A stretch of 64,000 nucleotides of DNA. It comes from Leifsonia poae. GTDB taxonomy: Bacteria > Actinomycetota > Actinomycetes > Actinomycetales > Microbacteriaceae. Below are positions 27,612 to 36,321 of the stretch, one piece after another. The notes beneath the pieces are model-generated. The model had not been told where the DNA came from, did no database searches, and was given only the letters and a program-made list of their open reading frames with translations. The translations under genes and the position numbers were made by a program. Every line of letters starts with the position of its first letter. Positions within the stretch are counted from its first letter, which is position 1. Where the stretch lies: NCBI RefSeq assembly GCF_027921845.1, contig NZ_BSEN01000001.1, positions 306,014 to 370,013 of the forward strand, read 5' to 3'.

Positions 27612-28841
27612 TCAAAGCTTTGCGAGTCGCGCGAGAGTCTTGCGATAGACGCGGATGAATTCGTCGACCTGGTCGAACTCAGACCCATAAAACGCGTTGG
27701 AGTCGTACCCGTGTTCTTCGGACAGCTCGAGGATCTGTCGCAGTTCCTTTAGCGACCCTTTTCCGATTTGCCTGCCGTCTCCGCCATACGCCAGCGAGTA
27801 CTTCCTTTCTTGCAACGACGTCCGCGTCCCCAGGAATTTCTTTTCTTGAACGGTGACCTGGCGGCTGACCTGCATGCGGCCACCTCGGCTTGGTGTGGGT
27901 TGAATATCACAGCCGAGTGCGATGAGACGACGTTTCAGGGCGGGCCAGGTGATAACTCGCTCACCCTTGTCAATCGGACGAGCGCGTTCACGTATCCATT
28001 GCGCCATCTCAAACACCTCAATGTCGCTACGGTCGCCCATCACATTTGCGGGCGCCAGTTTGTGTTGGGCAACTCGCACGGTCCATCTGAATAGGTCCTT
28101 TTGGTCGCAGGTCAGGGTGTATCCGTTCATATCGAGTGCGGACAATATGGCGACCAGAGCGGTTCGCTTGTTCCCGTTATAAAACGGGTGATTGTGTATG
28201 AGCGAGTGCATGAGGGCCGCGCCCGACAGCTCAACCGTCGGATACTTCTTTATCTCGCCTAAGGCGATCTGCGGGCGGATGGCTGCACTCTCCAGCAGGT
28301 CGGGAAACCGTATCCCGGCCGGGGCAATTGGATCCGGCGAATCGAAGAAATCATCGGCGATCGCGTAGTGAATTTGCGCAATTTGCTCAGCGGTCAGGTA
28401 TCTGAGCGACTTTCGATGACCGATTTCACGCCAAACGAATGTCGCCGGCGGTGGGGTAGTCGAGGCCGAGTCGCCTTTCGGTACCAACAGCGAGGTCGCG
28501 GGGCGGCCAGGTGTCGCTACGACTCGTTCAAATTTCCGAAGGGTTCCCTTTGGAACGCGACGAGCGCCTGGACTGATCGACACCCCTTCGGCCAGCAACC
28601 TGCCAGCCAGCTCCTCACGGTTCAGCCCGGAAAGCTGCATCCAGTATTCGAGCTTGAGCTTCTCCTTAGGTGCGGCGAGTGTAAGCGCCGTTTCCGCCTT
28701 CGAAAGATCTCGTGCGCGTATTTCGGAGTTCGGACCAGATGGGTACTCAAGGCCGGCATCCCACAGCGTAAGGAGTACATCATCGGATTCAAGACCGCTC
28801 CGCTTCGCGAGCGCTGCGACCGTTGAGGGGCGTCTACTCAA
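27612..28841 (-). CDS. Fic/Doc-domain protein with tandem IF2N-like and HicA-like domains
   Basis: A 409-residue protein. Two N-terminal repeats (about residues 8-50 and 67-107) share a pattern of hydrophobic-GL-x-x-x-EL-x-x-x-L-x-x-x-G and resemble the small IF2_N nucleic-acid-binding fold. The Fic/Doc core (about 145-285) has HNHPFYNGNKRTAL at 216-229, close to the Doc active-site loop, with Lys in the GNKR position. The C-terminal 297-385 segment (ITWPALKRRLIALG, then GKGSLKELRQIL) resembles HicA-type dsRBD toxins. The TTG start at 28841 follows GAGGAA. No antitoxin gene is recognisable next to it. Target modification (AMP, phosphate or other) is unknown. Confidence 0.75.
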   Translation of the reverse strand: MSRRPSTVAALAKRSGLESDDVLLTLWDAGLEYPSGPNSEIRARDLSKAETALTLAAPKEKLKLEYWMQLSGLNREELAGRLLAEGVSISPGARRVPKGTLRKFERVVATPGRPATSLLVPKGDSASTTPPPATFVWREIGHRKSLRYLTAEQIAQIHYAIADDFFDSPDPIAPAGIRFPDLLESAAIRPQIALGEIKKYPTVELSGAALMHSLIHNHPFYNGNKRTALVAILSALDMNGYTLTCDQKDLFRWTVRVAQHKLAPANVMGDRSDIEVFEMAQWIRERARPIDKGERVITWPALKRRLIALGCDIQPTPSRGGRMQVSRQVTVQEKKFLGTRTSLQERKYSLAYGGDGRQIGKGSLKELRQILELSEEHGYDSNAFYGSEFDQVDEFIRVYRKTLARLAKL

Positions 28842-29280
28842 TGGTGTTCCTCATTCAATGTGTTCGGGTGAGCCGAGATTACTAGTTTCCTCAGACATCG
28901 GCGTCCGACGCATCGCCGAAAGAGCGGGAATTCCGTCGCGCTCACTCTGTACTCCTTGAGGCGCGTTCCCGGGCGCGCTGCCGAGCTCTCCTTCCTCGAA
29001 TTGCGCGAATTTGCGACGATCAAAGCGATAGTTTTGCCATCGAACATCGAAATACCTCGACCCCACACTCAACTCACACAGGCGGCCGAAGTAGATCACG
29101 GCGCTTCTTCACGTGTTCTAACGAGCGCGAGGAGCGTGGCGCGCCTTCGCGGCATATCCACACTCCGCTTCGCTCCTCGCCGGTGTTCCAGGGCACGGCG
29201 CTGCCGCACTATCCATTCTCCGATCGGTCCCGTGCCGAAGGGACAACCAATCCGAATGACAAGACAAAGGAGCAGCAGTG
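28842..29280. other. 439-bp gap, no gene recognised
   Basis: Between the Fic gene and the methyltransferase operon. Short frames exist on both strands, but their composition is arginine-rich or unstructured and none shows a motif, so none is called. The region must hold the promoters of both flanking transcription units. An AAGGAG sequence at 29268-29273 precedes ATG 29281. Confidence 0.5.
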
Positions 29281-29697
29281 ATGCAACCAGCGTCATTGAC
29301 GGCAGCGCCTACGGCCAAAGTCGGCGAGCGAGACATCGGTTCAGCCCTCGGCCGGGAAGCCGCTTTTACCGTCGGCTCACAGCACTACCTCTTCGGTTCT
29401 CAATGGTCTGGCCACGTTGCCCGCAAAGAAACTCCACGCCCCGTATCACTGTCTTCGCAAGCATGGCGTTGCTTGTACCTGCACGTCCCACGTAGTCCGA
29501 CCGTGACGGGAGCTAGCGACAGCGGTTCCGCCGCGCGCAGTCGCGGTCCCTTTGGTCGAAGCACGCTGCGCCAGACTCGTAATGTCAGTCCCTCCTGCCA
29601 AATTTGGTTCTGTAGACCTCAAGAGCTCCGTGAGACAGTCCATGGAAATGAAAGCCCGACCCCAGTTGAAATGCGAGACTATACAAATGGAAGTTAG
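29281..29697 (+). CDS. Possible small ORF before the methyltransferase gene
   Basis: A 138-residue frame beginning with ATG 29281, 7 bp after AAGGAG, and ending inside the start of the methyltransferase gene. The first half (VGERDIGSALGREAAFTVGS) could be protein-like; the second half is Ser/Arg-rich. It is not recognised. It may be a leader or control peptide of the restriction-modification operon, or chance. Confidence 0.25.
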   Translation: MQPASLTAAPTAKVGERDIGSALGREAAFTVGSQHYLFGSQWSGHVARKETPRPVSLSSQAWRCLYLHVPRSPTVTGASDSGSAARSRGPFGRSTLRQTRNVSPSCQIWFCRPQELRETVHGNESPTPVEMRDYTNGS

Positions 29698-31153
29698 GCG
29701 AAGGCTGACCATTGGAGACAACCTTCAATCACTCTCCACCGTTCCGGATTCGACAGTCGACCTCGTTTATATGGACCCTCCGTTCAACAGCGGGCGCGAG
29801 TACGACGCTCGACTTGGCGGATCCAACCGAGGAGCGGCTTTCACCGACGTCTGGGCATGGAACTCCTCCCACGAGAGTCGCCTTCGATCGCTAACAGCAG
29901 ACGGTTCCAGTCAGTTCGCCTCGACCCTTCGCGCCATGGTCGAGATCGTTGGCCGGGGCGGTCGCGGTGCGTACACGCTAGAGATGGCGGCGCGACTCTT
30001 TCAGATCCACCGAGTGTTGCGCCCGACCGGCAGTATCTACGTGCATTGCGACCCGAGCGCGAGCCATCTTCTCCGGATGGTCATGGATGCCCTATTTGGA
30101 GCACAGAACTTCCGAAACGAAATTGTGTGGCAGCGAACCCACGCCCATAGCGGCTCGCGCCGGTTCGGCCCCGTGCACGACACGATTTTGTTCTACACAA
30201 AGTCCAACAAGTTCACATGGAATCAGGGCTTCGCTCCCTACTCACGAACCTACCTGGAGAAGCACTTCACTCATGAGGACGTAAACGGAAGATTTCAGCT
30301 GATTACCTGTACGGGCCCCGGTGACCGTACAGGCACGAGGGCTCACTATGAGTGGAAGGGCGTCCTTCCGCCCACTGGTCGCCACTGGGCCTGGAAGATC
30401 GAAAAGATGCGCGAACTCGAGGCGTCTGGCCTGCTCGTCCATTCGAAGACCGGCGTGCCCCGCCTGAAGCGATACGCCAATGAGGGATCTGGAGTAAGGC
30501 ACCAGGACACGTGGTCAGATCTCCCATCACTCTCGGCTCACTCTTCTGAGCGCGTGGGCTATGACACGCAGAAACCCGTACACCTCCTCGAACGCATAAT
30601 TAGCGCCAGTTCCAACCCTGGCGACGTAGTTCTCGATCCCTTCGTCGGAAGTGGAACCACTGCGGTCGCTGCTGAGCGACTTTCCCGCAGTTGGCACGTC
30701 ATGGACCAAGGATTGGTTGCGGCAAGCCTTACGCTCTCTCGCGTGCGAGAGGAAAATCGAATGGCACACGTCGCTCTGTCGGGCCACCCTGAATCGCTGA
30801 ACGAGCTGGAGAGAGTGAGAACCGCTGACCCGTCTGCCTTCGCAGCGTGGACGACCTCCGTATTGGCAGCACGACTTGACCGACGGACCACAGCCGGCAC
30901 CGTTGCGCTTGGCCGTCGACGATGGAATCCAACCTTCCTGACGATCGTGCCGATGTCGACAGCGGCGAACTTGACAACCGACTTAGGGGAACTCACAGGC
31001 GGGCTACTAGTCGCTGGACCCGGCTACCAAAATCTCGCACACCAGTTCGCTCAACTCGGAACTTCGCGCCTGGACGTTGTCCCTGAAGCTGCACTCACAT
31101 CCGTCTCGGTCGCGCGCACCGGGTTTGCCGATCACGATCTGCGGATCGCATAG
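29687..31153 (+). CDS. DNA methyltransferase, DPPF amino-methyltransferase (beta-class order)
   Basis: S-adenosylmethionine-dependent adenine-N6 or cytosine-N4 DNA methylase. Motif IV DPPF (residues 30-33, VDLVYMDPPFNSGREY) comes before motif I (VLDPFVGSGTTAVAA, about 315-325), the beta-class order, with a long target-recognition region between. A C-terminal extension of about 140 residues is unrecognised. ATG 29687 places the IGDNLQSL motif at residue 9; ATG 29642 and an earlier start are possible. It heads a five-gene operon with the permuted cytosine methylase 10 bp downstream, so the two probably protect an asymmetric or doubly modified site. Confidence 0.85.
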   Translation: MEVRRRLTIGDNLQSLSTVPDSTVDLVYMDPPFNSGREYDARLGGSNRGAAFTDVWAWNSSHESRLRSLTADGSSQFASTLRAMVEIVGRGGRGAYTLEMAARLFQIHRVLRPTGSIYVHCDPSASHLLRMVMDALFGAQNFRNEIVWQRTHAHSGSRRFGPVHDTILFYTKSNKFTWNQGFAPYSRTYLEKHFTHEDVNGRFQLITCTGPGDRTGTRAHYEWKGVLPPTGRHWAWKIEKMRELEASGLLVHSKTGVPRLKRYANEGSGVRHQDTWSDLPSLSAHSSERVGYDTQKPVHLLERIISASSNPGDVVLDPFVGSGTTAVAAERLSRSWHVMDQGLVAASLTLSRVREENRMAHVALSGHPESLNELERVRTADPSAFAAWTTSVLAARLDRRTTAGTVALGRRRWNPTFLTIVPMSTAANLTTDLGELTGGLLVAGPGYQNLAHQFAQLGTSRLDVVPEAALTSVSVARTGFADHDLRIA

Positions 31154-31163
31154 GAGATTAGAA

Positions 31164-32357
31164 TTGACGTTTGATCATGTCAGCGGGACCCTTAGTGATT
31201 TGGACCGCCTTGTCATCCACCATGTACCGCCCGGCGGAAACTGGAAGCACCTCCCTGTTGATTTCCCGTCTGCGCGAGTCCGACAGATTCGTGCCAGTGC
31301 AACTCGGGGTGAGGGGAGTAGAAGCACCTACTACGGTCGCTTGAGCTGGGAGAAGGCCGCGTACACCATCTCGACATACATCACGCGGCCTGGCAACGGA
31401 TGCTTCATCCACCCCGAAGCGGATCGCTTGATCACGGTTCGTGAGGCCGCTCGCCTTCAGTCATTCCCGGATCATGTACGGTTTCACGGCACAACGAGGC
31501 AGCGGGCAATGCAAATCGGGAATGCTGTGCCGCCGCTTTTGGCATACCACCTGGGAACTGCGATAGCTCCCGGCACCGCAGTGGACTTATTCGCTGGTGC
31601 AGGCGGGCTGGGCTTGGGCCTCGAACTCGCGGGACATCAGGTCCTGCTTAGCGTTGACAACGATGCTCGAGCACTCGAGACTCTTCGCTCACACGCCGCA
31701 ACCCACCACCGCGCAGAGCAGTTTGATCTTTCTGATCCAATTGAGTTTCGGAACATGCTCGATGCCGCAAGAATGGCCCTGGGCGGAAGAGAGCTCGGAC
31801 TTCTTGCTGGAGGTCCACCATGTCAGGGCTTCTCGACGGCGGGACCTTGTCGCGTGGACGACCCCCGCAATCGGCTCGTGCTGTCCTTCTTGAAAGCAGT
31901 CGAGGAGCTTGGGCCGGAGAACGTGCTGTTCGAAAACGTCCCGGCACTTCGCTGGCGCGGAAAGCAATTCCTGGATGAACTCGTAGAGCGCTTAGCCGGC
32001 CTTGGCTACACGTCAGAAATTCGCATAATTCACGCTGAGGCATACGGCGTCCCGCAGCTCCGCCGGCGCTTAATTGTGATGGCCTCGAAGTCTGGATCCC
32101 CTCGATGGCCCGAGCCGACGCACCAGTTAATCAGGCCCTACTTTGAGGCCGATCAGCCCGGCCCTCTTGTGGAAAGCGATGTGCGCGTCACAGTACGGGA
32201 TGCCATTGGCGATCTACCGTTGTTTGCCCGGGACGATCCGGACCAGTCAGTTCCGCTCGCGTCAGCCGCCAGCGACTACGCACGATGGCTCCGCGGTGAG
32301 CTGAGCATTGACCAGCTGCTACGCTCAACGGATCTTGTCGCGCACGGTGGGCAGTAG
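31164..32357 (+). CDS. Circularly permuted DNA cytosine-5 methyltransferase
   Basis: A 397-residue C5-methylase with motifs in rotated order. At the N-terminus is the normally C-terminal block: HHVPPGGNWKHLP (20-32), motif IX REAARLQSFPD (about 93-103) and motif X QIGNAVPPLLA (117-127). Then come motif I DLFAGAGGLGLGL (from 141), motif IV GGPPCQGFS with catalytic Cys220, motif VI ENV (257-259) and motif VIII QLRRRLIV. The C-terminus ends inside what is normally the target-recognition region. TTG 31164 has GGAG 7 bp upstream. All catalytic motifs are intact, so it should be active. Confidence 0.85.
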   Translation: MTFDHVSGTLSDLDRLVIHHVPPGGNWKHLPVDFPSARVRQIRASATRGEGSRSTYYGRLSWEKAAYTISTYITRPGNGCFIHPEADRLITVREAARLQSFPDHVRFHGTTRQRAMQIGNAVPPLLAYHLGTAIAPGTAVDLFAGAGGLGLGLELAGHQVLLSVDNDARALETLRSHAATHHRAEQFDLSDPIEFRNMLDAARMALGGRELGLLAGGPPCQGFSTAGPCRVDDPRNRLVLSFLKAVEELGPENVLFENVPALRWRGKQFLDELVERLAGLGYTSEIRIIHAEAYGVPQLRRRLIVMASKSGSPRWPEPTHQLIRPYFEADQPGPLVESDVRVTVRDAIGDLPLFARDDPDQSVPLASAASDYARWLRGELSIDQLLRSTDLVAHGGQ

Positions 32358-32366
32358 GCCCGAAAA

Positions 32367-33284
32367 ATGGCAGCAGTCGTTTACTCTGCAGATGTTGATG
32401 ATCTGCGTGTGGCCATCGAGAGAACGCAAGAGCGGATAGCCGGGCTGGCCGAGCCCCGACTCTACGCAACTGCTTTTGCTCTGGCGGTCCTGGTCCGCAC
32501 CAATAAGGTGACGGCTTGGAGATCCTGGGATTCACCGCCTCCTCGCCGGGCACTCGACTTCGGTCGTCGTGAGCTCCAATGGGCAATGCAGCAACTGTTT
32601 GGCACGGAGCCTCACGCCCTTTTACACGGAGGGTCTAGCGCAAGCTTGCTTCTCACGCCCGGCTGTCGGGTGATGCTCGATCCCTTCTATGGATCGGCTA
32701 GCGAACTCACCCTGGTTAGCGACAAGCGCATCCCCGGCGCAGGGACCAGAAACACGCTTCGAATGGATATCAATGACGCCAGTTGGCTGTGGTCGCATCA
32801 CGATGGTGTTCACGCGATCCGCACCGTCGAATACAACGCGGGCAACACGCTAAACCAGCAAAACGGATTGGGTTGTCGGCTTCCGGCGAGCGAAGTAACG
32901 GCCGAAACGTCGTATCCCGAAACGGAATACATGATATCGAGGATCGACTGCGTTCATCGCAAGGTGGGAACGGGTGACCCCACGTGCGCTCTCAATGGCC
33001 AGGTGTGCGGCGGGCTAGGCGCCGGTGGTGGCCGGAATCGCACGAAACCGAGACTACTGATTCCGCCCACGCCCTCTCAGGAAACCCGTATGTTGGTTCC
33101 CGGAGGCTTGGAGATTTTGCTGGACAAATCAACCGAGGGCGGCAGCCGAAAGCGGCCGATTGCCGCGGACTTGTCTCTGCTCGTTGCATGGTGCGCGTCG
33201 GACGGCATTGGACCTTTCGACTTCACCCGGTTGGTTGGACTATTAGGAGCGCCTGGATTGAGCTTGCTGACGGACAAAGATTGA
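32367..33284 (+). CDS. Unrecognised 305-residue component of restriction operon
   Basis: No known motif can be asserted. The protein begins AAVVYSADVDDLRVAIERTQ and includes a hydrophobic helix (YATAFALAVLVR), GCRVMLDPFYGSASELTLVS and late ADLSLLVAWCASDGIGPFDF. It starts 9 bp after the permuted methylase and its TGA overlaps the TTG start of the AAA+ gene, so it is firmly inside the operon. BsuMI has a third restriction component of unknown function (YdiR) of similar size beside its McrB-like gene. Equivalence here is inference from position and length only. Confidence 0.65.
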   Translation: MAAVVYSADVDDLRVAIERTQERIAGLAEPRLYATAFALAVLVRTNKVTAWRSWDSPPPRRALDFGRRELQWAMQQLFGTEPHALLHGGSSASLLLTPGCRVMLDPFYGSASELTLVSDKRIPGAGTRNTLRMDINDASWLWSHHDGVHAIRTVEYNAGNTLNQQNGLGCRLPASEVTAETSYPETEYMISRIDCVHRKVGTGDPTCALNGQVCGGLGAGGGRNRTKPRLLIPPTPSQETRMLVPGGLEILLDKSTEGGSRKRPIAADLSLLVAWCASDGIGPFDFTRLVGLLGAPGLSLLTDKD

Positions 33285-34384
33285 TTAGTGACGAGCTGGC
33301 AGGACTGCCACAAGCGTTCAGACAGCATTTGCTTGTAGCCGGCATAAAGTACGACGATCCAACACAGATCGACCTCTTGGCGTCGGCCCTCGGGAGTCAA
33401 TTTTTACTCTTTGCGGGTCCGAGCGGAACCGGCAAATCGACGGCGGCGCGGATGATCTCATCGTTCTTCGTACCCGCGGATCGTCAGGCCATCGTCGACG
33501 TACGCCCCGGTTGGGTGTCGAGCGAGGACCTGGTGGGCCAGTACAGCAATTTCAGCGGCAGATACCTTTCCACACCAGCGCTGGCAAAGCTCGAGCTTCT
33601 CCACGGGACGAATAGTTCCCAATCACCCGTCGTGACGATGGAGGAAGCAAACCTCAGCGCGATGGAGGCCTACGCAGGACCGCTGATTTCGACCGCGAGT
33701 GCGACGTCTTGGCAGGAACTCGAGTGGGCACTGCATGACATCCCAGAAGTTAACTCGCCACCAACGAACTTGCGATTGCAACCTTGGCCTCGGTTCTTTG
33801 GGACCGTCAACATCGACTCCTCTGCCGCAGCCCCGGCGCCCAAGGTAACCGGACGCGCTTGCGTTGTACTCCTGGAGCCGCCATCGTTTGACGATCTCGC
33901 GCAATCTACCGATGCAATCACAAACACCACGTTCGTTAGCGATGCCCCAGGCGGCTTGGGATTTCTGGCCGATCCGCGTGCAGCGTGGGCCGCAAGGCTC
34001 ACCGAAGGAAATCATCTAGATCTCGTCGATGCGATCGAGCCTTACGTGCTTGTACTCGCCGAGTCTGCCGGGCGCTCGGCGAACATTGTTAGCCCGAGGG
34101 ATTTGCACCGCTGCTTGCTTTACATGGCTTGGTATACGGCGCTCGCCGTGGCAGCGTCCGAAAGTGACCTTAGTATTTCTACTGATCCTGCTTCGGCGGC
34201 CGAGAATGCTCTTCTGCATTTCGTCTTGCCCGGTTTGACTTCTGAGCAATTTCGCCTTGCCCTTCCTGCAATCCGAGACTCGGCCATCGCGGACGGCTAC
34301 CTGCAGAATCGCCTAAATAGACTCACCGAAGGCAGCGACGGATTCTTCGGTGTTCCCCCTGACTTTTGGGCCAGTCTGTCTTGA
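33281..34384 (+). CDS. McrB-like AAA+ NTPase
   Basis: Predicted restriction motor of 367 residues. Walker A is GPSGTGKST (46-54), the Walker B-like strand is VVTMEEANLS (117-126) and the sensor segment is GTVNIDSSA (174-182), matching the McrB/YdiS pattern. Walker B reads M-E-E instead of the usual D-E. There is no DNA-recognition domain in front of the AAA module, unlike E. coli McrB. TTG 33281 overlaps the previous stop as TTGA; the longer frame to 32984 overlaps the preceding gene out of frame and is rejected. Probably drives translocation for the downstream nuclease. Confidence 0.78.
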   Translation: MISDELAGLPQAFRQHLLVAGIKYDDPTQIDLLASALGSQFLLFAGPSGTGKSTAARMISSFFVPADRQAIVDVRPGWVSSEDLVGQYSNFSGRYLSTPALAKLELLHGTNSSQSPVVTMEEANLSAMEAYAGPLISTASATSWQELEWALHDIPEVNSPPTNLRLQPWPRFFGTVNIDSSAAAPAPKVTGRACVVLLEPPSFDDLAQSTDAITNTTFVSDAPGGLGFLADPRAAWAARLTEGNHLDLVDAIEPYVLVLAESAGRSANIVSPRDLHRCLLYMAWYTALAVAASESDLSISTDPASAAENALLHFVLPGLTSEQFRLALPAIRDSAIADGYLQNRLNRLTEGSDGFFGVPPDFWASLS

Positions 34385-35778
34385 ATAGCCCGGCAACGAG
34401 CAATTCCACCCTGTCCGTCGTTAGGTTTCTGCGAGCTGATCTCGCTCTCGCCGAAGTTGAAGTGCCGGGTCAGCCCCTCGAGATTGACGTCCCGCCGAGC
34501 GTGAAGCTAGCGCGCACAGACCGCGGTTTCGACCTAATCGAAAGCACAGACCCTATGCTCGAGTGCTGCGGGCGACTTGCAATCCCGTGGGCGGGCCCCC
34601 GAGATTTTGGTGTGGCGTACCTCGACGTACCGCCGCCGGAACCATTCAGCCAATCGGCGATAACTGAGATGTGGGAGGCTCGCGGGCGGCTGGAGCTGAA
34701 GAAGCGACCGCCCACGAGCGGAGAAGCGGCGTGGGCGAATCTCGCGGCAGTGTCCGTCAAGGGGTTCTCATGGCCGGAACTCTCGAGCGCGGTCGACGCC
34801 GCGGTCGCACTTCTCGGTCACTGGCCGCAGTACGACCGGGTTGTCGCGGCCTGGGGACCAATGGAACGTGGGAATGGGCGGATCCTGAACGGCACGACGG
34901 AACGAGCACGGGCAGCACTTGCTAACGCGTCTACCAAGCCAAAACTCCCCGCGAAGGTTGCGCGAAGCCGCGGCGAAAAAGCAGATGAAAAACTTGCGGG
35001 CCTGTCCGCGATCTGTATTTTGGTCGCGGAGAAGATTGCAACTTTTGAGCCGTTTCAATCTAAGGCACCCTTATTGGCAGAACAGCTGGTCGGATTGTTT
35101 CGACGAGTGGCGGCAAAGAGCCGACCGCGCAGTCCGCGCGCTGATCCCCCGGCATCAACGTGGCCTCCACGAATGCGGCACGCGTATGCGTCGAGCGTAC
35201 GACTACTAACAGAGTTTGAGGACTCGGGCGCGGGCGATCGTCATGCTCCGCTATCGGAACTGTGGGAGCTATACGAGGCCTGGGTTTCGGAACGAGTACT
35301 TGATGGACTGACGAACCGATTCGGCACACCCGTGCACGAAGTGAATTCTGCCAGTTGGATTTGGATGGCGGAGTCACGCAGAATCGCTGTCTATCTTCAA
35401 CCGAGCATCCCAGGCGCAAGCGGCAAGCAGGGATTCCGAGCGCTTGGGGCGGTGCTCGAAGGTGTGATTGCTACTTCACGACCAGACATCTTGTTCGTTC
35501 GCGAATCAAATAGTGAAAGCGTTCTTAAAGTCATCGACGCAAAGAAGCGGAAGAAGACGATGATCCCCGACGATCTAACTGTGAACGCCTCAAAGTATCT
35601 GTGGAATATTCGCCACGCTTCGGCGTCAGAGGACTTCGCAATCGAGGAAGTTCTTCTCGTTTCCCCCCTAGGCGGCCCTGATGCGGCTCATGGCGAGGGA
35701 CGCGCCCGGACGTTTGGCGCGAATCCGTCCGCGTCGCATGACCTGCCTCAGGAGCTGCTCGACCAGCTCCTGATGTAG
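34381..35778 (+). CDS. PD-(D/E)xK nuclease partner of McrB-like NTPase
   Basis: A 465-residue protein whose C-terminal third carries a PD-(D/E)xK core: RPDILF (Asp369) and VIDAKKRKK (Asp386, Lys388). The N-terminal two-thirds is mixed and partly helical, plausibly the McrC-like coupling domain. TTG 34381 overlaps the AAA+ gene stop (TTGA), the same coupling as at 33281; TTG 34366 is also possible. It is the last gene of the operon. By position and pair composition it corresponds to McrC/LlaJI R2-type subunits, though overall similarity could not be tested. Confidence 0.75.
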   Translation: MNSPATSNSTLSVVRFLRADLALAEVEVPGQPLEIDVPPSVKLARTDRGFDLIESTDPMLECCGRLAIPWAGPRDFGVAYLDVPPPEPFSQSAITEMWEARGRLELKKRPPTSGEAAWANLAAVSVKGFSWPELSSAVDAAVALLGHWPQYDRVVAAWGPMERGNGRILNGTTERARAALANASTKPKLPAKVARSRGEKADEKLAGLSAICILVAEKIATFEPFQSKAPLLAEQLVGLFRRVAAKSRPRSPRADPPASTWPPRMRHAYASSVRLLTEFEDSGAGDRHAPLSELWELYEAWVSERVLDGLTNRFGTPVHEVNSASWIWMAESRRIAVYLQPSIPGASGKQGFRALGAVLEGVIATSRPDILFVRESNSESVLKVIDAKKRKKTMIPDDLTVNASKYLWNIRHASASEDFAIEEVLLVSPLGGPDAAHGEGRARTFGANPSASHDLPQELLDQLLM

Positions 35779-36321
35779 TTCGACGCGATGTGGATCAGGG
35801 ACCGGCGGCTCGGAGTTCCTGCAAGAGGTGCAATAGGACGCTCGAGGGCCCGGTAGATCTGGCGCAGGAATACTAAAGGCGGGGTCGTTCGGAATATCGA
35901 CTGACCCAAGTACCGAAGCCAACAGGCCTCCACGTGAGCAAGGAATCCTGGTGACAGATACCCACGCCACTAGAACCGAGTCAACGGCCAAGGTACGTAG
36001 AGTTGCGCGAGCGACATCGAGAGGCAATGCACGCAGGCACTTAAGTGGAGGGGCTATCGGACGACGATGTCCAATGGCCCCGATTTAGCTCGGGTTTGAC
36101 CGTTGGCGGAGCCGCCGCCGGCGCTGTGCTTGCCTGATTTTGGTGTCTTTCCGTCGCCCGATCGTAGCTCCCTCCCGGTGCTCCGTGCCGGGCTTTCGCG
36201 GCGTATCCTCCCCCGCTTCGCTCCCCCGGTACTCCACGGTCCCGGCACTACGCCCCTCGCACTCGCTCTCGATCACCCGCCGGAAAGGCACTCAAAACGA
36301 TCGACCTTGGGAGTGAGTGAG
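35779..36321. other. Non-coding gap, candidate oriT region
   Basis: No convincing gene in 543 bp. Inverted repeats are present: GGCGG-AG-CCGCC near 36105-36116, and GTGCCGGG (36185-36192) with CCCGGCAC (36241-36248). MobF relaxases act at an oriT normally close to their own gene, and this gap is about 0.7 kb upstream of the relaxase. No nic consensus was recognised, so the oriT assignment is tentative. Confidence 0.35.

Noticed and set aside
28956-29495. 179-codon plus-strand ORF between Fic and methyltransferase genes
   Set aside because: Arg/Ser-rich, no RBS and no protein-like pattern.
32984-33280. N-terminal extension of the McrB-like NTPase
   Set aside because: It overlaps the preceding gene out of frame; the TTGA start at 33281 fits better.
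29687-35778. BREX or DISARM system
   Set aside because: No PglZ, BrxL, DrmA helicase or phospholipase genes; the McrB-like/nuclease pair fits BsuMI/LlaJI better.
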